Source: Bacteroidota bacterium (GTDB lineage: Bacteria > Bacteroidota > Bacteroidia > NS11-12g > UBA9320). Taken from it: a stretch of 64,000 nt of DNA. The notes beneath the pieces were generated by a model, which saw nothing but the letters and a program-made list of their open reading frames with translations, had not been told where the DNA came from and ran no database searches. The position numbers and the translations under genes were made by a program. Below, one piece after another: positions 52,702-60,496 of this stretch (its first letter is position 1; every line of letters begins with the position of its first letter). The stretch spans positions 242,684 through 306,683 of the forward strand of contig WGNA01000005.1 of NCBI GenBank assembly GCA_016124755.1, written 5' to 3'.

Positions 52702-53529
52702 TTAAAACCGACTGATAATTTTTACCTCTCCACCGGTATAACCAAATGAATTCAGACCACACCGGTTGAAAGTAAGTTGCTTTCCAACAACCGCGGAAGC
52801 TCCCAGAAATACTGACCGATGTTCGTATAGCCTATATTCCATTCCCGGTTTAAAGTAGCTGTTTAACGCCATATACATTGGCATGGAAACAAAGGTTCGT
52901 TCAACCTGATCACTCGGAAAAAATTGTTCTTCACTTATTGCATTGTTGTTTGCATACTGTCGCTCAACCTTGCCTTTTGCTTCCATTATTTCGAAGCCCG
53001 CTTTCACCGGTACGCCGATTCCGAGTCCTCCTTCCGATTTCAAATTCCACCTTCTGTTGAGATGTATCTTCCAGACTAAGGAAGGTTTAACAAAAATTAC
53101 ATCATTGAACTCCGTGATATTTATGAGTTCACTATCGAAGTTTCTGCTTTTAAAAACGGAGTCGATAACTTGTTCTTCAACCAATGTTTCCTTTTTGCCT
53201 GAGAAAATATGGTGATGTCGGAACTGGGCCGAAATGTCCAGACTAAAAATCCATTCCTTTTGAAGCGAACCGCTGTTTTTGATTAACTGAGAACAACCGA
53301 CCATATATTCCCGAATAATGGTTGGTTTTGAATTCCAGAATATTTTGGAAAAGGTTTCCGGTTTAATATTTCTGTGCGTTGCAGCCGACAACATTGAAGC
53401 ATCATAACTCAACGTGTTGCGATTCGAAAGTAAATTCAAACCAATTGATACCTCAAACGGATGACGATAGTTCTGCGAACTTGCTGATAAAGTTGTAAGA
53501 AAAAGAACCAGAACCAGCAATTTCCGCAT
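52702..53529 (-). CDS. Secreted protein of unknown function, probable outer-membrane beta-barrel
   Basis: 275 residues from ATG at 53527-53529 (MRKLLVLVLFLTTLSASSQ signal peptide). Alternating aromatic/polar strands (HPFEVSIGLNLLSN, FSLDISAQFRHHH, NLKSEGGLGIGVPVKAG) and a final strand GGEVKIISRF ending in Phe, the usual C-terminal residue of outer-membrane barrels. No motif identifies a family. Divergent from nth, 63 bp apart. Confidence 0.72.
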   Translation of the reverse strand: MRKLLVLVLFLTTLSASSQNYRHPFEVSIGLNLLSNRNTLSYDASMLSAATHRNIKPETFSKIFWNSKPTIIREYMVGCSQLIKNSGSLQKEWIFSLDISAQFRHHHIFSGKKETLVEEQVIDSVFKSRNFDSELINITEFNDVIFVKPSLVWKIHLNRRWNLKSEGGLGIGVPVKAGFEIMEAKGKVERQYANNNAISEEQFFPSDQVERTFVSMPMYMALNSYFKPGMEYRLYEHRSVFLGASAVVGKQLTFNRCGLNSFGYTGGEVKIISRF

Positions 53530-53592
53530 GGAGAACATTTAGATAATTTTGAAACGGAAATTATTAAAAATTCTTACCACGAACAACCACAG

Positions 53593-54225
53593 TTGAAAAA
53601 AGCAGATAAAGTTGCATTTATAATGGCCGAGCTCAATCGGCTGTATCCGGATCCGCCGATTCCCCTTGAGCACAAAGACGCGTACACGTTGCTTGTTTCT
53701 GTTGTGCTCTCGGCTCAGTGTACAGATGAACGCGTTAATAAAATTACCCCTCTCCTTTTTGCCAAAGCGGATAATCCTGCGGATATGGCAACCTTATCGG
53801 TTGATGAAATCGCAGACATCATAAGACCCTGCGGTTTGAGTCCGATGAAGTCGAAAGGCATTTACGGATTGAGTAAAATTATTACCGAAGAGTATCATGG
53901 TGAGGTTCCCGATAAAATTGAGTTGTTAGAAAAATTACCGGGAGTAGGGCACAAAACTGCATCCGTTGTGATGGCTCAGGCATTCGGAGTTCCGTCATTT
54001 CCCGTTGACACACACATTCATCGGCTGGCAACCCGATGGGGATTAACCAATGGCAAAAATGTGGTTCAGACAGAAAGAGATTTGAAAAAGTGCTTTCCGG
54101 AAGCAAGTTGGAACAAGCTCCATTTGCAAATCATTTATTTCGGAAGAGAGTATTGCCCGGCCAGAGGTCACATCATCGAAAAATGCCCGATTTGCAATGT
54201 AATCGGATGCAAAGAAATTCGGTAA
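53593..54225 (+). CDS. nth: Endonuclease III (with non-standard 4Fe-4S cysteine spacing)
   Basis: 210 residues from TTG at 53593. HhH motif LPGVGHKTA with catalytic K121 and D139 in PVDTHIHRL; SAQCTDERVN near residue 40. The C-terminal cysteines are C188, C198, C201 and C206, spacing x9-x2-x4 rather than the standard x6-x2-x5 seen in the MutY of the same window. Excises oxidised pyrimidines and cuts AP sites. A TAATTTTG element lies 41 bases upstream (53544-53551). Confidence 0.93.
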   Translation: MKKADKVAFIMAELNRLYPDPPIPLEHKDAYTLLVSVVLSAQCTDERVNKITPLLFAKADNPADMATLSVDEIADIIRPCGLSPMKSKGIYGLSKIITEEYHGEVPDKIELLEKLPGVGHKTASVVMAQAFGVPSFPVDTHIHRLATRWGLTNGKNVVQTERDLKKCFPEASWNKLHLQIIYFGREYCPARGHIIEKCPICNVIGCKEIR

Positions 54226-54241
54226 GTGTAATTGGATATTC

Positions 54242-54249
54242 TAACTTTG
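54242..54249 (+). promoter_or_regulatory. Putative -7 promoter element of the YceI gene
   Basis: TAACTTTG followed by ACCCGCT and the ATG at 54257; full TAnnTTTG match with only seven bases to the start codon. Confidence 0.55.
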
Positions 54250-54256
54250 ACCCGCT

Positions 54257-54922
54257 ATGAAACGATCAACTACACTCATCTTAATATCGCTTGCCATTGC
54301 TGGATGGCAAGGTTGTAAATCTTCAAATAATTCTGAGAACACAGAAGAAGGTCAAACCGAAACTGCAGAAGATTCCGCGTCCGGATACTCCGTTCAGGAA
54401 GCCTATACAAATGTGGAATGGACTGCCTATAAAACAACGGCAAGAGTTCCGGTAAAAGGTTCCTTTAAAGAGTTTCACATTTCGGCTCCGGAAAATGCGG
54501 AAAGCATTACTTCGGTTTTAACCGGACTCACGTTTGAAATAATTACTTCTTCAAGCTTTTCTAATGAAGCCAGTCGCGATGCTAAAATTGCCCAGTTCTT
54601 TTACGGGACCTTAGCTTCCTCCGATAAAATTACCGGTAAGATTGAATCCGTGAACGGAACTGATACCGGTGGTGTTGCCATGGTTGCCATAACGCTCAAT
54701 GATTCCACAAATATTATTGAAGCTCCTTATTCGATAAAGGATAATCAGGTAATGTTAAATGCGCACATCGAACTGGAAAAATGGAACGCCGTTAAAGGAA
54801 TCGATGCATTAAACAAAGTATGCGAAATGCTTCACACCGGTGCCGATGGCAAAAGCAAGTTGTGGAGTGATGTAGATGTTACGGTTACCTCTACATTAAA
54901 AGGTAATTCTCCCGCATCTTAA
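54257..54922 (+). CDS. YceI-like lipocalin-fold lipoprotein
   Basis: 221 residues. Lipobox GWQGCKSS near residue 20, an acidic linker (NSENTEEGQTETAEDSAS), then a YceI-like beta-barrel: VEWTAYKTTARVPVKGSFKEF, SASRDAKIAQFF-like helix (EASRDAKIAQFFYG) and the final strand SDVDVTVTSTL. The family binds polyprenoids or similar lipids in the periplasm. Nearly leaderless behind TAACTTTG. Confidence 0.88.
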   Translation: MKRSTTLILISLAIAGWQGCKSSNNSENTEEGQTETAEDSASGYSVQEAYTNVEWTAYKTTARVPVKGSFKEFHISAPENAESITSVLTGLTFEIITSSSFSNEASRDAKIAQFFYGTLASSDKITGKIESVNGTDTGGVAMVAITLNDSTNIIEAPYSIKDNQVMLNAHIELEKWNAVKGIDALNKVCEMLHTGADGKSKLWSDVDVTVTSTLKGNSPAS

Positions 54923-54930
54923 TTCAGATA

Positions 54931-55554
54931 TCAGAGTAACTCTGCTCTCAGGCCTTCGCGGATTAACACCGGTTCATCGCCGGTGCAATCTATTACCGTA
55001 CTCGGGATATTGCTTCCCGCCCCTCCATCGATAATAAAGTCGACCTTGTGTTGCCACACTTCATATATTTCCTCAGGCTCGGTAAGATAATCCTGGATTT
55101 CATCTTCCGAATGGATTGAACTCGACACCAACGGTGATTCTATTGCATTCAGAATCGACTGCACGATATCACTGTCGGGTACCCGGATTCCCACCGTCTT
55201 TTTGTTGGATTGAAAGAGTTTGGATATCGAATTATTCGCAGTAAGAATGAAAGTAAAGGGCCCCGGAAGCACATGCTTCATTAGTTTAAATACGGCATTC
55301 GGAATTTGACGACAATAGTTCGAAACTTCCGACATATCCCGACAAAGTAAAGAGAGATCTGCCTTTCCGGGTTTCTTACCCAGCAACCGGCAAATCCGAT
55401 CCATACCATTCTTATTATTTAAATGACAAACAAGCGCATATACCGAATCTGTGGGAATGATTAAAACATCTCCTTCGATCAAAGATTTCGCAAGTTCCTG
55501 TATCCGGCGTTTGTCCGGATGATGAGTGTGTAATTGAATAAACTCAGCAGGCAT
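54931..55554 (-). CDS. L-threonylcarbamoyladenylate synthase family protein (YciO/Sua5 type)
   Basis: 207 residues. IPTDSVYALVCHLNNK, GKKPGKADLSLLCRDMSEVSNY, KHVLPGPFTFILTAN, VGIRVPDS and SPLVSSSIH are the YrdC-fold motifs for ATP/tRNA-intermediate binding. The lack of the extended Sua5 C-terminal domain and the pattern KKPGK fit the YciO/YrdC subgroup. Whether it is the t6A synthase or a YciO paralogue is undecided. Its ATG overlaps the sucC stop by one base. Confidence 0.88.
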   Translation of the reverse strand: MPAEFIQLHTHHPDKRRIQELAKSLIEGDVLIIPTDSVYALVCHLNNKNGMDRICRLLGKKPGKADLSLLCRDMSEVSNYCRQIPNAVFKLMKHVLPGPFTFILTANNSISKLFQSNKKTVGIRVPDSDIVQSILNAIESPLVSSSIHSEDEIQDYLTEPEEIYEVWQHKVDFIIDGGAGSNIPSTVIDCTGDEPVLIREGLRAELL

Positions 55555-56744
55555 CAGGAAAGAACTGCCTTCACGGCGTCGGCTGCTTCCTGTAACAGGA
55601 TCGCAGAGTGAACTTCGAGTCCACTATCATCAATTATTTTTTTGGCTTCTTCTGCATTGGTTCCCTGCAATCTCACAATGATCGGAACCCGAACGTCGCC
55701 AATATTTTTATAGGCATCCACAACTCCCTGAGCAACCCTGTCGCATCGAACGATACCACCAAATATGTTAATGAGTATGGCTTTTACATTCGGGTCCTGA
55801 AGTATTATCCGGAATCCCGCTTCCACCGTTTCAGCATTAGCTGTTCCTCCGACATCCAGAAAGTTGGCAGGGTCTCCACCGCTGAGTTTGATAATATCCA
55901 TCGTCGCCATTGCCAAACCGGCTCCATTCACCATACAACCCACGTTGCCGTCAAGCTTCACATAATTAAGATTGTGCTTCTTCGCTTCTACTTCCGTCGG
56001 ATCCTCTTCGGATTCATCCCGCAACTCAGCCAGATTCTTGTGTCTGTACAAAGCATTATCATCCAGATTTACTTTCGCGTCGACCGCAATTATTTTATCA
56101 TCAGATGTTTTTAAAACCGGATTAATCTCAAAGAGTGAAGAATCGGTATTCTCGTATGCCTTATATAATGCGGTAACAAACGAAACCATTTCTTTCATCG
56201 CCTGACCCGACAGTCCCAAATTGAAAGCAATTTTTCTTGCCTGAAATGGCTGTAATCCGGTTGCCGGATCAATCCACTCTTTGTGAATTTTTTCAGGATG
56301 CATTTCGGCCACCTCTTCGATATCCATCCCACCTTCGGTCGTGTAGATGATCACATTTTTCCCCAAACCTCGATCGAGAAGAACACTCATATAATATTCC
56401 TTCGGCTCTGAATTACCGGGGTAATAAACATCCTGAGCAATCAGAACTTTATTCACTTTTTTACCTTCCGGTCCGGTTTGCGGCGTGATCAACTGCATTC
56501 CTAAAATGTCGTTTACACGCTGCTTTGCTTCATCCATTGATTTCGCCAGCTTCACTCCTCCTCCTTTTCCTCTTCCGCCTGCATGTATCTGCGCTTTTAC
56601 CACCACCCAGTCTGTTCCGGTTTTTTGCTGAAGTGCCTTCACCGCTTCTTCGGTTTTGGAGTTGTCGTCTACAACAACACCTTCCTGAATCGAAACACCA
56701 TATGATTTAAGGATATCTTTCGCCTGATACTCGTGAATGTTCAT
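55554..56744 (-). CDS. sucC: Succinate-CoA ligase (ADP-forming) subunit beta
   Basis: 396 residues from ATG at 56742-56744 (MNIHEYQAKDILKSYG). ATP-grasp fold: VVKAQIHAGGRGKGGGVKLA nucleotide-binding part, FEINPVLKTSD and DAKVNLDDNAL, and the ligase domain GNVGCMVNGAGLAMATMDIIKLSGG and NIFGGIVRCD. Pairs with SucD (not here) in the TCA cycle. Promoter TTG-N17-TATTTTTG lies 15 bases upstream of the ATG. Confidence 0.96.
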   Translation of the reverse strand: MNIHEYQAKDILKSYGVSIQEGVVVDDNSKTEEAVKALQQKTGTDWVVVKAQIHAGGRGKGGGVKLAKSMDEAKQRVNDILGMQLITPQTGPEGKKVNKVLIAQDVYYPGNSEPKEYYMSVLLDRGLGKNVIIYTTEGGMDIEEVAEMHPEKIHKEWIDPATGLQPFQARKIAFNLGLSGQAMKEMVSFVTALYKAYENTDSSLFEINPVLKTSDDKIIAVDAKVNLDDNALYRHKNLAELRDESEEDPTEVEAKKHNLNYVKLDGNVGCMVNGAGLAMATMDIIKLSGGDPANFLDVGGTANAETVEAGFRIILQDPNVKAILINIFGGIVRCDRVAQGVVDAYKNIGDVRVPIIVRLQGTNAEEAKKIIDDSGLEVHSAILLQEAADAVKAVLS

Positions 56745-56759
56745 AGTAAAATTTTGCGG

Positions 56760-56787
56760 CAAAAATAACCCCTTCCCAATAATACAA
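56760..56787 (-). promoter_or_regulatory. Promoter of sucC: -33 TTG and -7 TATTTTTG
   Basis: Minus strand TTG (56787-56785), 17 bases, TATTTTTG (56767-56760), then CCGCAAA. Both halves match the Bacteroidota consensus. Confidence 0.68.
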
Positions 56788-56881
56788 CCGACGAAATTGA
56801 ATGAACAAATTCTGATTTCTAATTACCGGCACTAAACCTCATGGAAATTTATTTTTCCAAATATTAGAGCAATTAGTCCAA

Positions 56882-56908
56882 TTGTTAGAAATATTACATT
56901 TACATTTG
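56882..56908 (+). promoter_or_regulatory. Promoter of the beta-helix cargo gene: TTG and TACATTTG
   Basis: TTG (56882-56884), 16 bases, TACATTTG (56901-56908). The ATG at 56914 follows after five bases, so a transcript starting at the normal distance would be leaderless. Confidence 0.62.
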
Positions 56909-56913
56909 TGTGG

Positions 56914-58968
56914 ATGAAAATTACTACTACTTGTGCTGCGATGCTCTTGCTATGTACATTTTTAGCAAAAGGCCAAACCTCACAATTTACGGATTCCATT
57001 TTCACAAATGTTTTTCAAGCCGAACAATTAGAACAACCCGGATATGCCATTATTAATGTGGTGAACGAGGGAGTTGATGCATCGGGAGCAACAGACGTCG
57101 ATCAACTTATTTCAGACTTACTGAATCAAAAGGCTTCTGAGGGTTTGATTTTGTACTTCCCGGCAGGTGTTTACCAATTTAATTCAACTATAAAAATTCC
57201 ATCTAACGTCTGGTTGATTGGTGATGGATCCGGTAAAACATTTCTAAAACTGAACTGTGGTGAAAACGAAGATGGAATTTCCATGTGCGGAAAAACAAAA
57301 GGCAAATGGACAGAACTGACGAATGAAAATCTAACAGGTTCAGACAAAATCGTTTGTTCACCTGAAAATTTAAATCCGGGTGATCTCATCAGAATTAAAA
57401 TTCAAGACGAAAATTTAATTACTTCAGATTGGGCATCCGGTTGTGTTGGTCAGATTGTTAAAATCAAAGAAGTACTATCTGATGGAGTTCGTTTGGAAAA
57501 ACCATTGCGCATAAATGCCGGCCCTTCTAATGGGGCCAGTTTCATTCATATTAATAAAGTATCGAACTCAGGACTTTTCAACATGAGTATCGAAAGAACC
57601 GTTGAGACACAAAGCCAGACAAGTAACATACTTTTAAAGTACACCGACAATTGTTTTGTGTACGGAGTTGAATCTCTCAATTCAAATTATGCTCACATCA
57701 ATATGTGTTTCTCGTATGGAAACGTCGTTTACGGAAATTTTCTGAAAGACGCATTTGCTTATGGTGATGGCGGGCAAGGATATGGAGTTGTGTTTTCTCA
57801 TACGTCCTCTGATTGTATTGCCGAAAACAATGTATTTGATCATTTGAGACATTCCATTCTCTTTCAGGCCGGACCGAACGGAAACATCGCTTCCTATAAT
57901 TATTCTACTAATCCTTACTGGACGTCTGCATACTTCCCGGATAATTTTTCGGGAGATATCGTTTTTCACGGAAATTACCCTTTTGGCAACCTTGTGGAAG
58001 GCAATGTTTGCCAAAATATAGTGATCGACAATAGCCATGGCATTAATGGCCCCAACAATATTTTTCTTCGGAACAGAGCTGAAACTGCCGGCATCTTTAT
58101 GAATGATGAACCCGCGAGTAATGGTCAGGTGTTTTGGGCTAATGAAGTAACCGGCAACGGAAATATTCACAAAAGCTACTTCACCTACCCGTTGGGAAAT
58201 TATGTTCTGGCCGGAACCGGACATGATGAAAAGGGAAATTTAATTAAAGGAGTAATTACGCCATCCGGAACTTCGGTCGATGTTATTAGTCTTTATTTAA
58301 AGGAAAAACCCGGCTTTATGTCAGGATTCAACTTTCCTGCTGTTGGAAATGAACAGGAGTTTAACCGAAACACCATTCCCTCTCAACACAGATTCGGCAG
58401 TACGCACAAAACAATTGATTTCCCTTTCAAAAACCCGTACTCGGTGCGGATAATTAATTTCAACCTTAATCAAAAGGAGGAATCTGTTCAACTTAACTGG
58501 CAGGTGAGCAACCCCGAAGTTTGCCGAAATTTTGAGATATACCGCTCTGTGAATGGCAGTATTCCTTCATTTATTTCATCGATTAATTGTAACTCAAACA
58601 CCCCCAATTTATATCAGTATGAAGACCTTAATTCTTTAAATTCAATTTCACAAGTTAAAACAATCGCCTACCACATTATTATGAAAATTGAAGATGAATC
58701 CGTCAGTAGTGATACCATTACGCTGGAAATTGAAAAAATCACGACTAGTGTTTATATGAACAACGAGAGACAACTACAGGTTTTAGGATCTCCTGCTCAG
58801 GTAAACCTTTACGACCAAACCGGCCATTTATGTCAATCTCTGATGAACCCAACCGGTTCTGATTACACGGTTTCCCCTAATCTTCTGGATGGCATTTATT
58901 ACGTGCAGGTTCTGGATGAAAAAGGAAATGGTGGATTTCACAAATTGCTCATCACAAGTAGAAAATAG
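56914..58968 (+). CDS. Secreted parallel beta-helix protein with T9SS sorting domain
   Basis: 684 residues from ATG at 56914. Signal peptide ending AKGQ, then a pectate-lyase-3/glycosyl-hydrolase-28-like beta-helix start (DASGATDVDQLISDLL, ILYFPAGVYQFNSTIKIPSNVWLIGDGSG) with repeated N- and V-rich coils to about residue 420, a fibronectin-III-like domain (about 525-620, SVQLNWQVSNPEV) and a C-terminal sorting domain (VLGSPAQVNLYDQTG, DGIYYVQVLDEKG). No catalytic residues can be assigned; binding or cutting an extracellular polysaccharide is a guess. Own promoter and terminator make it a single-gene transcript. Confidence 0.88.
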   Translation: MKITTTCAAMLLLCTFLAKGQTSQFTDSIFTNVFQAEQLEQPGYAIINVVNEGVDASGATDVDQLISDLLNQKASEGLILYFPAGVYQFNSTIKIPSNVWLIGDGSGKTFLKLNCGENEDGISMCGKTKGKWTELTNENLTGSDKIVCSPENLNPGDLIRIKIQDENLITSDWASGCVGQIVKIKEVLSDGVRLEKPLRINAGPSNGASFIHINKVSNSGLFNMSIERTVETQSQTSNILLKYTDNCFVYGVESLNSNYAHINMCFSYGNVVYGNFLKDAFAYGDGGQGYGVVFSHTSSDCIAENNVFDHLRHSILFQAGPNGNIASYNYSTNPYWTSAYFPDNFSGDIVFHGNYPFGNLVEGNVCQNIVIDNSHGINGPNNIFLRNRAETAGIFMNDEPASNGQVFWANEVTGNGNIHKSYFTYPLGNYVLAGTGHDEKGNLIKGVITPSGTSVDVISLYLKEKPGFMSGFNFPAVGNEQEFNRNTIPSQHRFGSTHKTIDFPFKNPYSVRIINFNLNQKEESVQLNWQVSNPEVCRNFEIYRSVNGSIPSFISSINCNSNTPNLYQYEDLNSLNSISQVKTIAYHIIMKIEDESVSSDTITLEIEKITTSVYMNNERQLQVLGSPAQVNLYDQTGHLCQSLMNPTGSDYTVSPNLLDGIYYVQVLDEKGNGGFHKLLITSRK

Positions 58969-59010
58969 ATCGTCTGAAGTGGTGGACCTATGGTCTGTTA
59001 CTTACACGCC

Positions 59011-59052
59011 AGGGTTGGACAAGGACTAAAGTCTGCGTTCAGCCCTTTTTTT
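59011..59052 (+). terminator. Rho-independent terminator of the beta-helix gene
   Basis: AGGGTTGGAC (59011-59020) pairs with GTTCAGCCCT (59037-59046) over 10 bp with two G-U pairs, a nested GACT/AGTC hairpin sits in the loop, and seven T follow (59046-59052). It overlaps the stop codon of the convergent lptF/G-like gene. Confidence 0.85.
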
Positions 59053-60133
59053 ATTTCTGGGTATTTCTGTAAAGCAGATAAGCGACTCCGGAAAACATAA
59101 TATTAGGAATCCAGACTGCTACTGCCGGATGCATAGTTCCGGAGGTGCCGAATGAGGTGAAGAATTGAATGATAAAGAGGTAAGCAAAGCTGATTAGTAC
59201 TCCTCTTGCTAAACTCCAGCCAACACCTTGTCTCGATTTTATAGAAGATACGCAAACCCCGATAAATGTGAGAACCAACATAGAAAACGGACTCGCATAT
59301 CGTCGTTGCTTTTCTGTCTGGTAAAAAAATAAATCGGTAGTTCCCCGCATTTTTTCGAGTTCGATATATCGGTTCAATTCATTCATATTAAAGGATTGAA
59401 CGTCTTCTTGCTTTCTGAAAAAATCTTCCGGATCAAATTCAACCATCGTGTCGAGTGCAACTCCACGGGTTAATTTCTCCGTTCCATCCGGAAGAAATTC
59501 CCGAATGCGATAATTAGAAATTCTCCAGGAATTTGTTTCGTGATTCCAGTCGAGTTTGTCGCCGAACAATCTGGATTTTAATGCGCCATCCTCAAATTGT
59601 TCGAGTTCAATCCTGTAACCGAAACTGTCGAGATAATTGTAATTCTGAAGTGTCATCACCACTCCGGGTTTTATCTGACGCTTGATATTTCTCTTATGGT
59701 TTAAAGATAAATCGCGTGTGTATTTATTTTCAAATTCTACCCGCTTTTTATCTGCTCTGGGAATAATCCAGGCGTTAAGACTAAAACTAAAAATAGCAAT
59801 TACAAAAGCCGCAATCATGTATGGGCGCAGCAACCTGAGATAAGAAACTCCACCCGACAGAATTGCAACAATCTCCGATTTCGACGCCAGTTTGGAAGTA
59901 AAGAAAATAACGGAAATGAAAACGAAAATCGGGCTGAACAGATTGAGCAGAAAGGGAACAAAATTCAAATAGTAATCGCGCAATACTTCAATGAAGGGAG
60001 CTTCCTTCTCAACAAAATCATCGATCTTTTCGCCAATATCAAAAACCACGATGATGATCGTGAACAGACCTAAAGTCATGGCAAAACTGCCAAGAAATTT
60101 CTTAATGATGTAGAGGTCGAGTTTCTTCAGCAC
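59051..60133 (-). CDS. LptF/LptG family permease (LPS export)
   Basis: About 360 residues from GTG at 60131-60133 (then LKKLDLYIIKKFLGSF), a normal start for this family; another GTG at 60157 lies inside the preceding gene. Six membrane helices in two groups of three (about 15-100 and 275-355) around a periplasmic jellyroll (DWNHETNSWRISNYRIREF). Component of the LptBFG ABC extractor that moves lipopolysaccharide to the outer membrane; F or G cannot be told. One base after the four-helix-bundle gene stop. Confidence 0.92.
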   Translation of the reverse strand: MLKKLDLYIIKKFLGSFAMTLGLFTIIIVVFDIGEKIDDFVEKEAPFIEVLRDYYLNFVPFLLNLFSPIFVFISVIFFTSKLASKSEIVAILSGGVSYLRLLRPYMIAAFVIAIFSFSLNAWIIPRADKKRVEFENKYTRDLSLNHKRNIKRQIKPGVVMTLQNYNYLDSFGYRIELEQFEDGALKSRLFGDKLDWNHETNSWRISNYRIREFLPDGTEKLTRGVALDTMVEFDPEDFFRKQEDVQSFNMNELNRYIELEKMRGTTDLFFYQTEKQRRYASPFSMLVLTFIGVCVSSIKSRQGVGWSLARGVLISFAYLFIIQFFTSFGTSGTMHPAVAVWIPNIMFSGVAYLLYRNTQK

Positions 60134-60134
60134 C

Positions 60135-60494
60135 TTATTCCATCTTACTTTTAGCACTTCTCATTGCGGCCATGAAAAAAGCACTCATCTGTTCCGATTC
60201 CTGAATCAAAGGCTTAATGATAGTTGCATCCAGTATTTTTTCACGAACAATTAATTCGAGCCAGTAAGAACATCCGAAGCAGGCATCCGCAGCTCTGTTG
60301 AGACGTTCAACAAAAATGCCGGAGAGTTGTCCGCCGGCTAGGCCTTTCGACTGAATTGCCAAATCAGAAGCATGGCGTATTAATTCTGCACGGCAAAAAA
60401 CAAGTATCGGAGTTGTTGCCTGCATAACGGCTGCAACCTTAACACATGCATTACTCAAGGTGTGGGATCTTTCCCCGATTTCTTCTGGTCTCAT
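60135..60494 (-). CDS. Four-helix-bundle protein (S23/IVP-like)
   Basis: 119 residues, all helical. The pattern of hydrophobic heptads, LIRHASDLAIQSKGLAGGQLSGIFVERLNRAADACFGCSYWLELIV, matches the family first found as proteins encoded in 23S rRNA intervening sequences, now called four helix bundle proteins. They form pentamers of unknown role. Here it is a normal chromosomal gene between tgt and lptF/G, two bases from each, so it is part of that operon. ATG start. Confidence 0.78.
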   Translation of the reverse strand: MRPEEIGERSHTLSNACVKVAAVMQATTPILVFCRAELIRHASDLAIQSKGLAGGQLSGIFVERLNRAADACFGCSYWLELIVREKILDATIIKPLIQESEQMSAFFMAAMRSAKSKME

Positions 60495-60496
60495 TA

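Noticed and set aside
52516-52749. 77-codon plus-strand frame between lplA and the barrel-like gene
   Set aside because: Runs into the coding end of the opposite gene, composition is not protein-like, no promoter seen.
57682-58224. 180-codon minus-strand frame over the beta-helix gene
   Set aside because: Antisense shadow; the plus-strand gene has signal peptide, domains, promoter and terminator.
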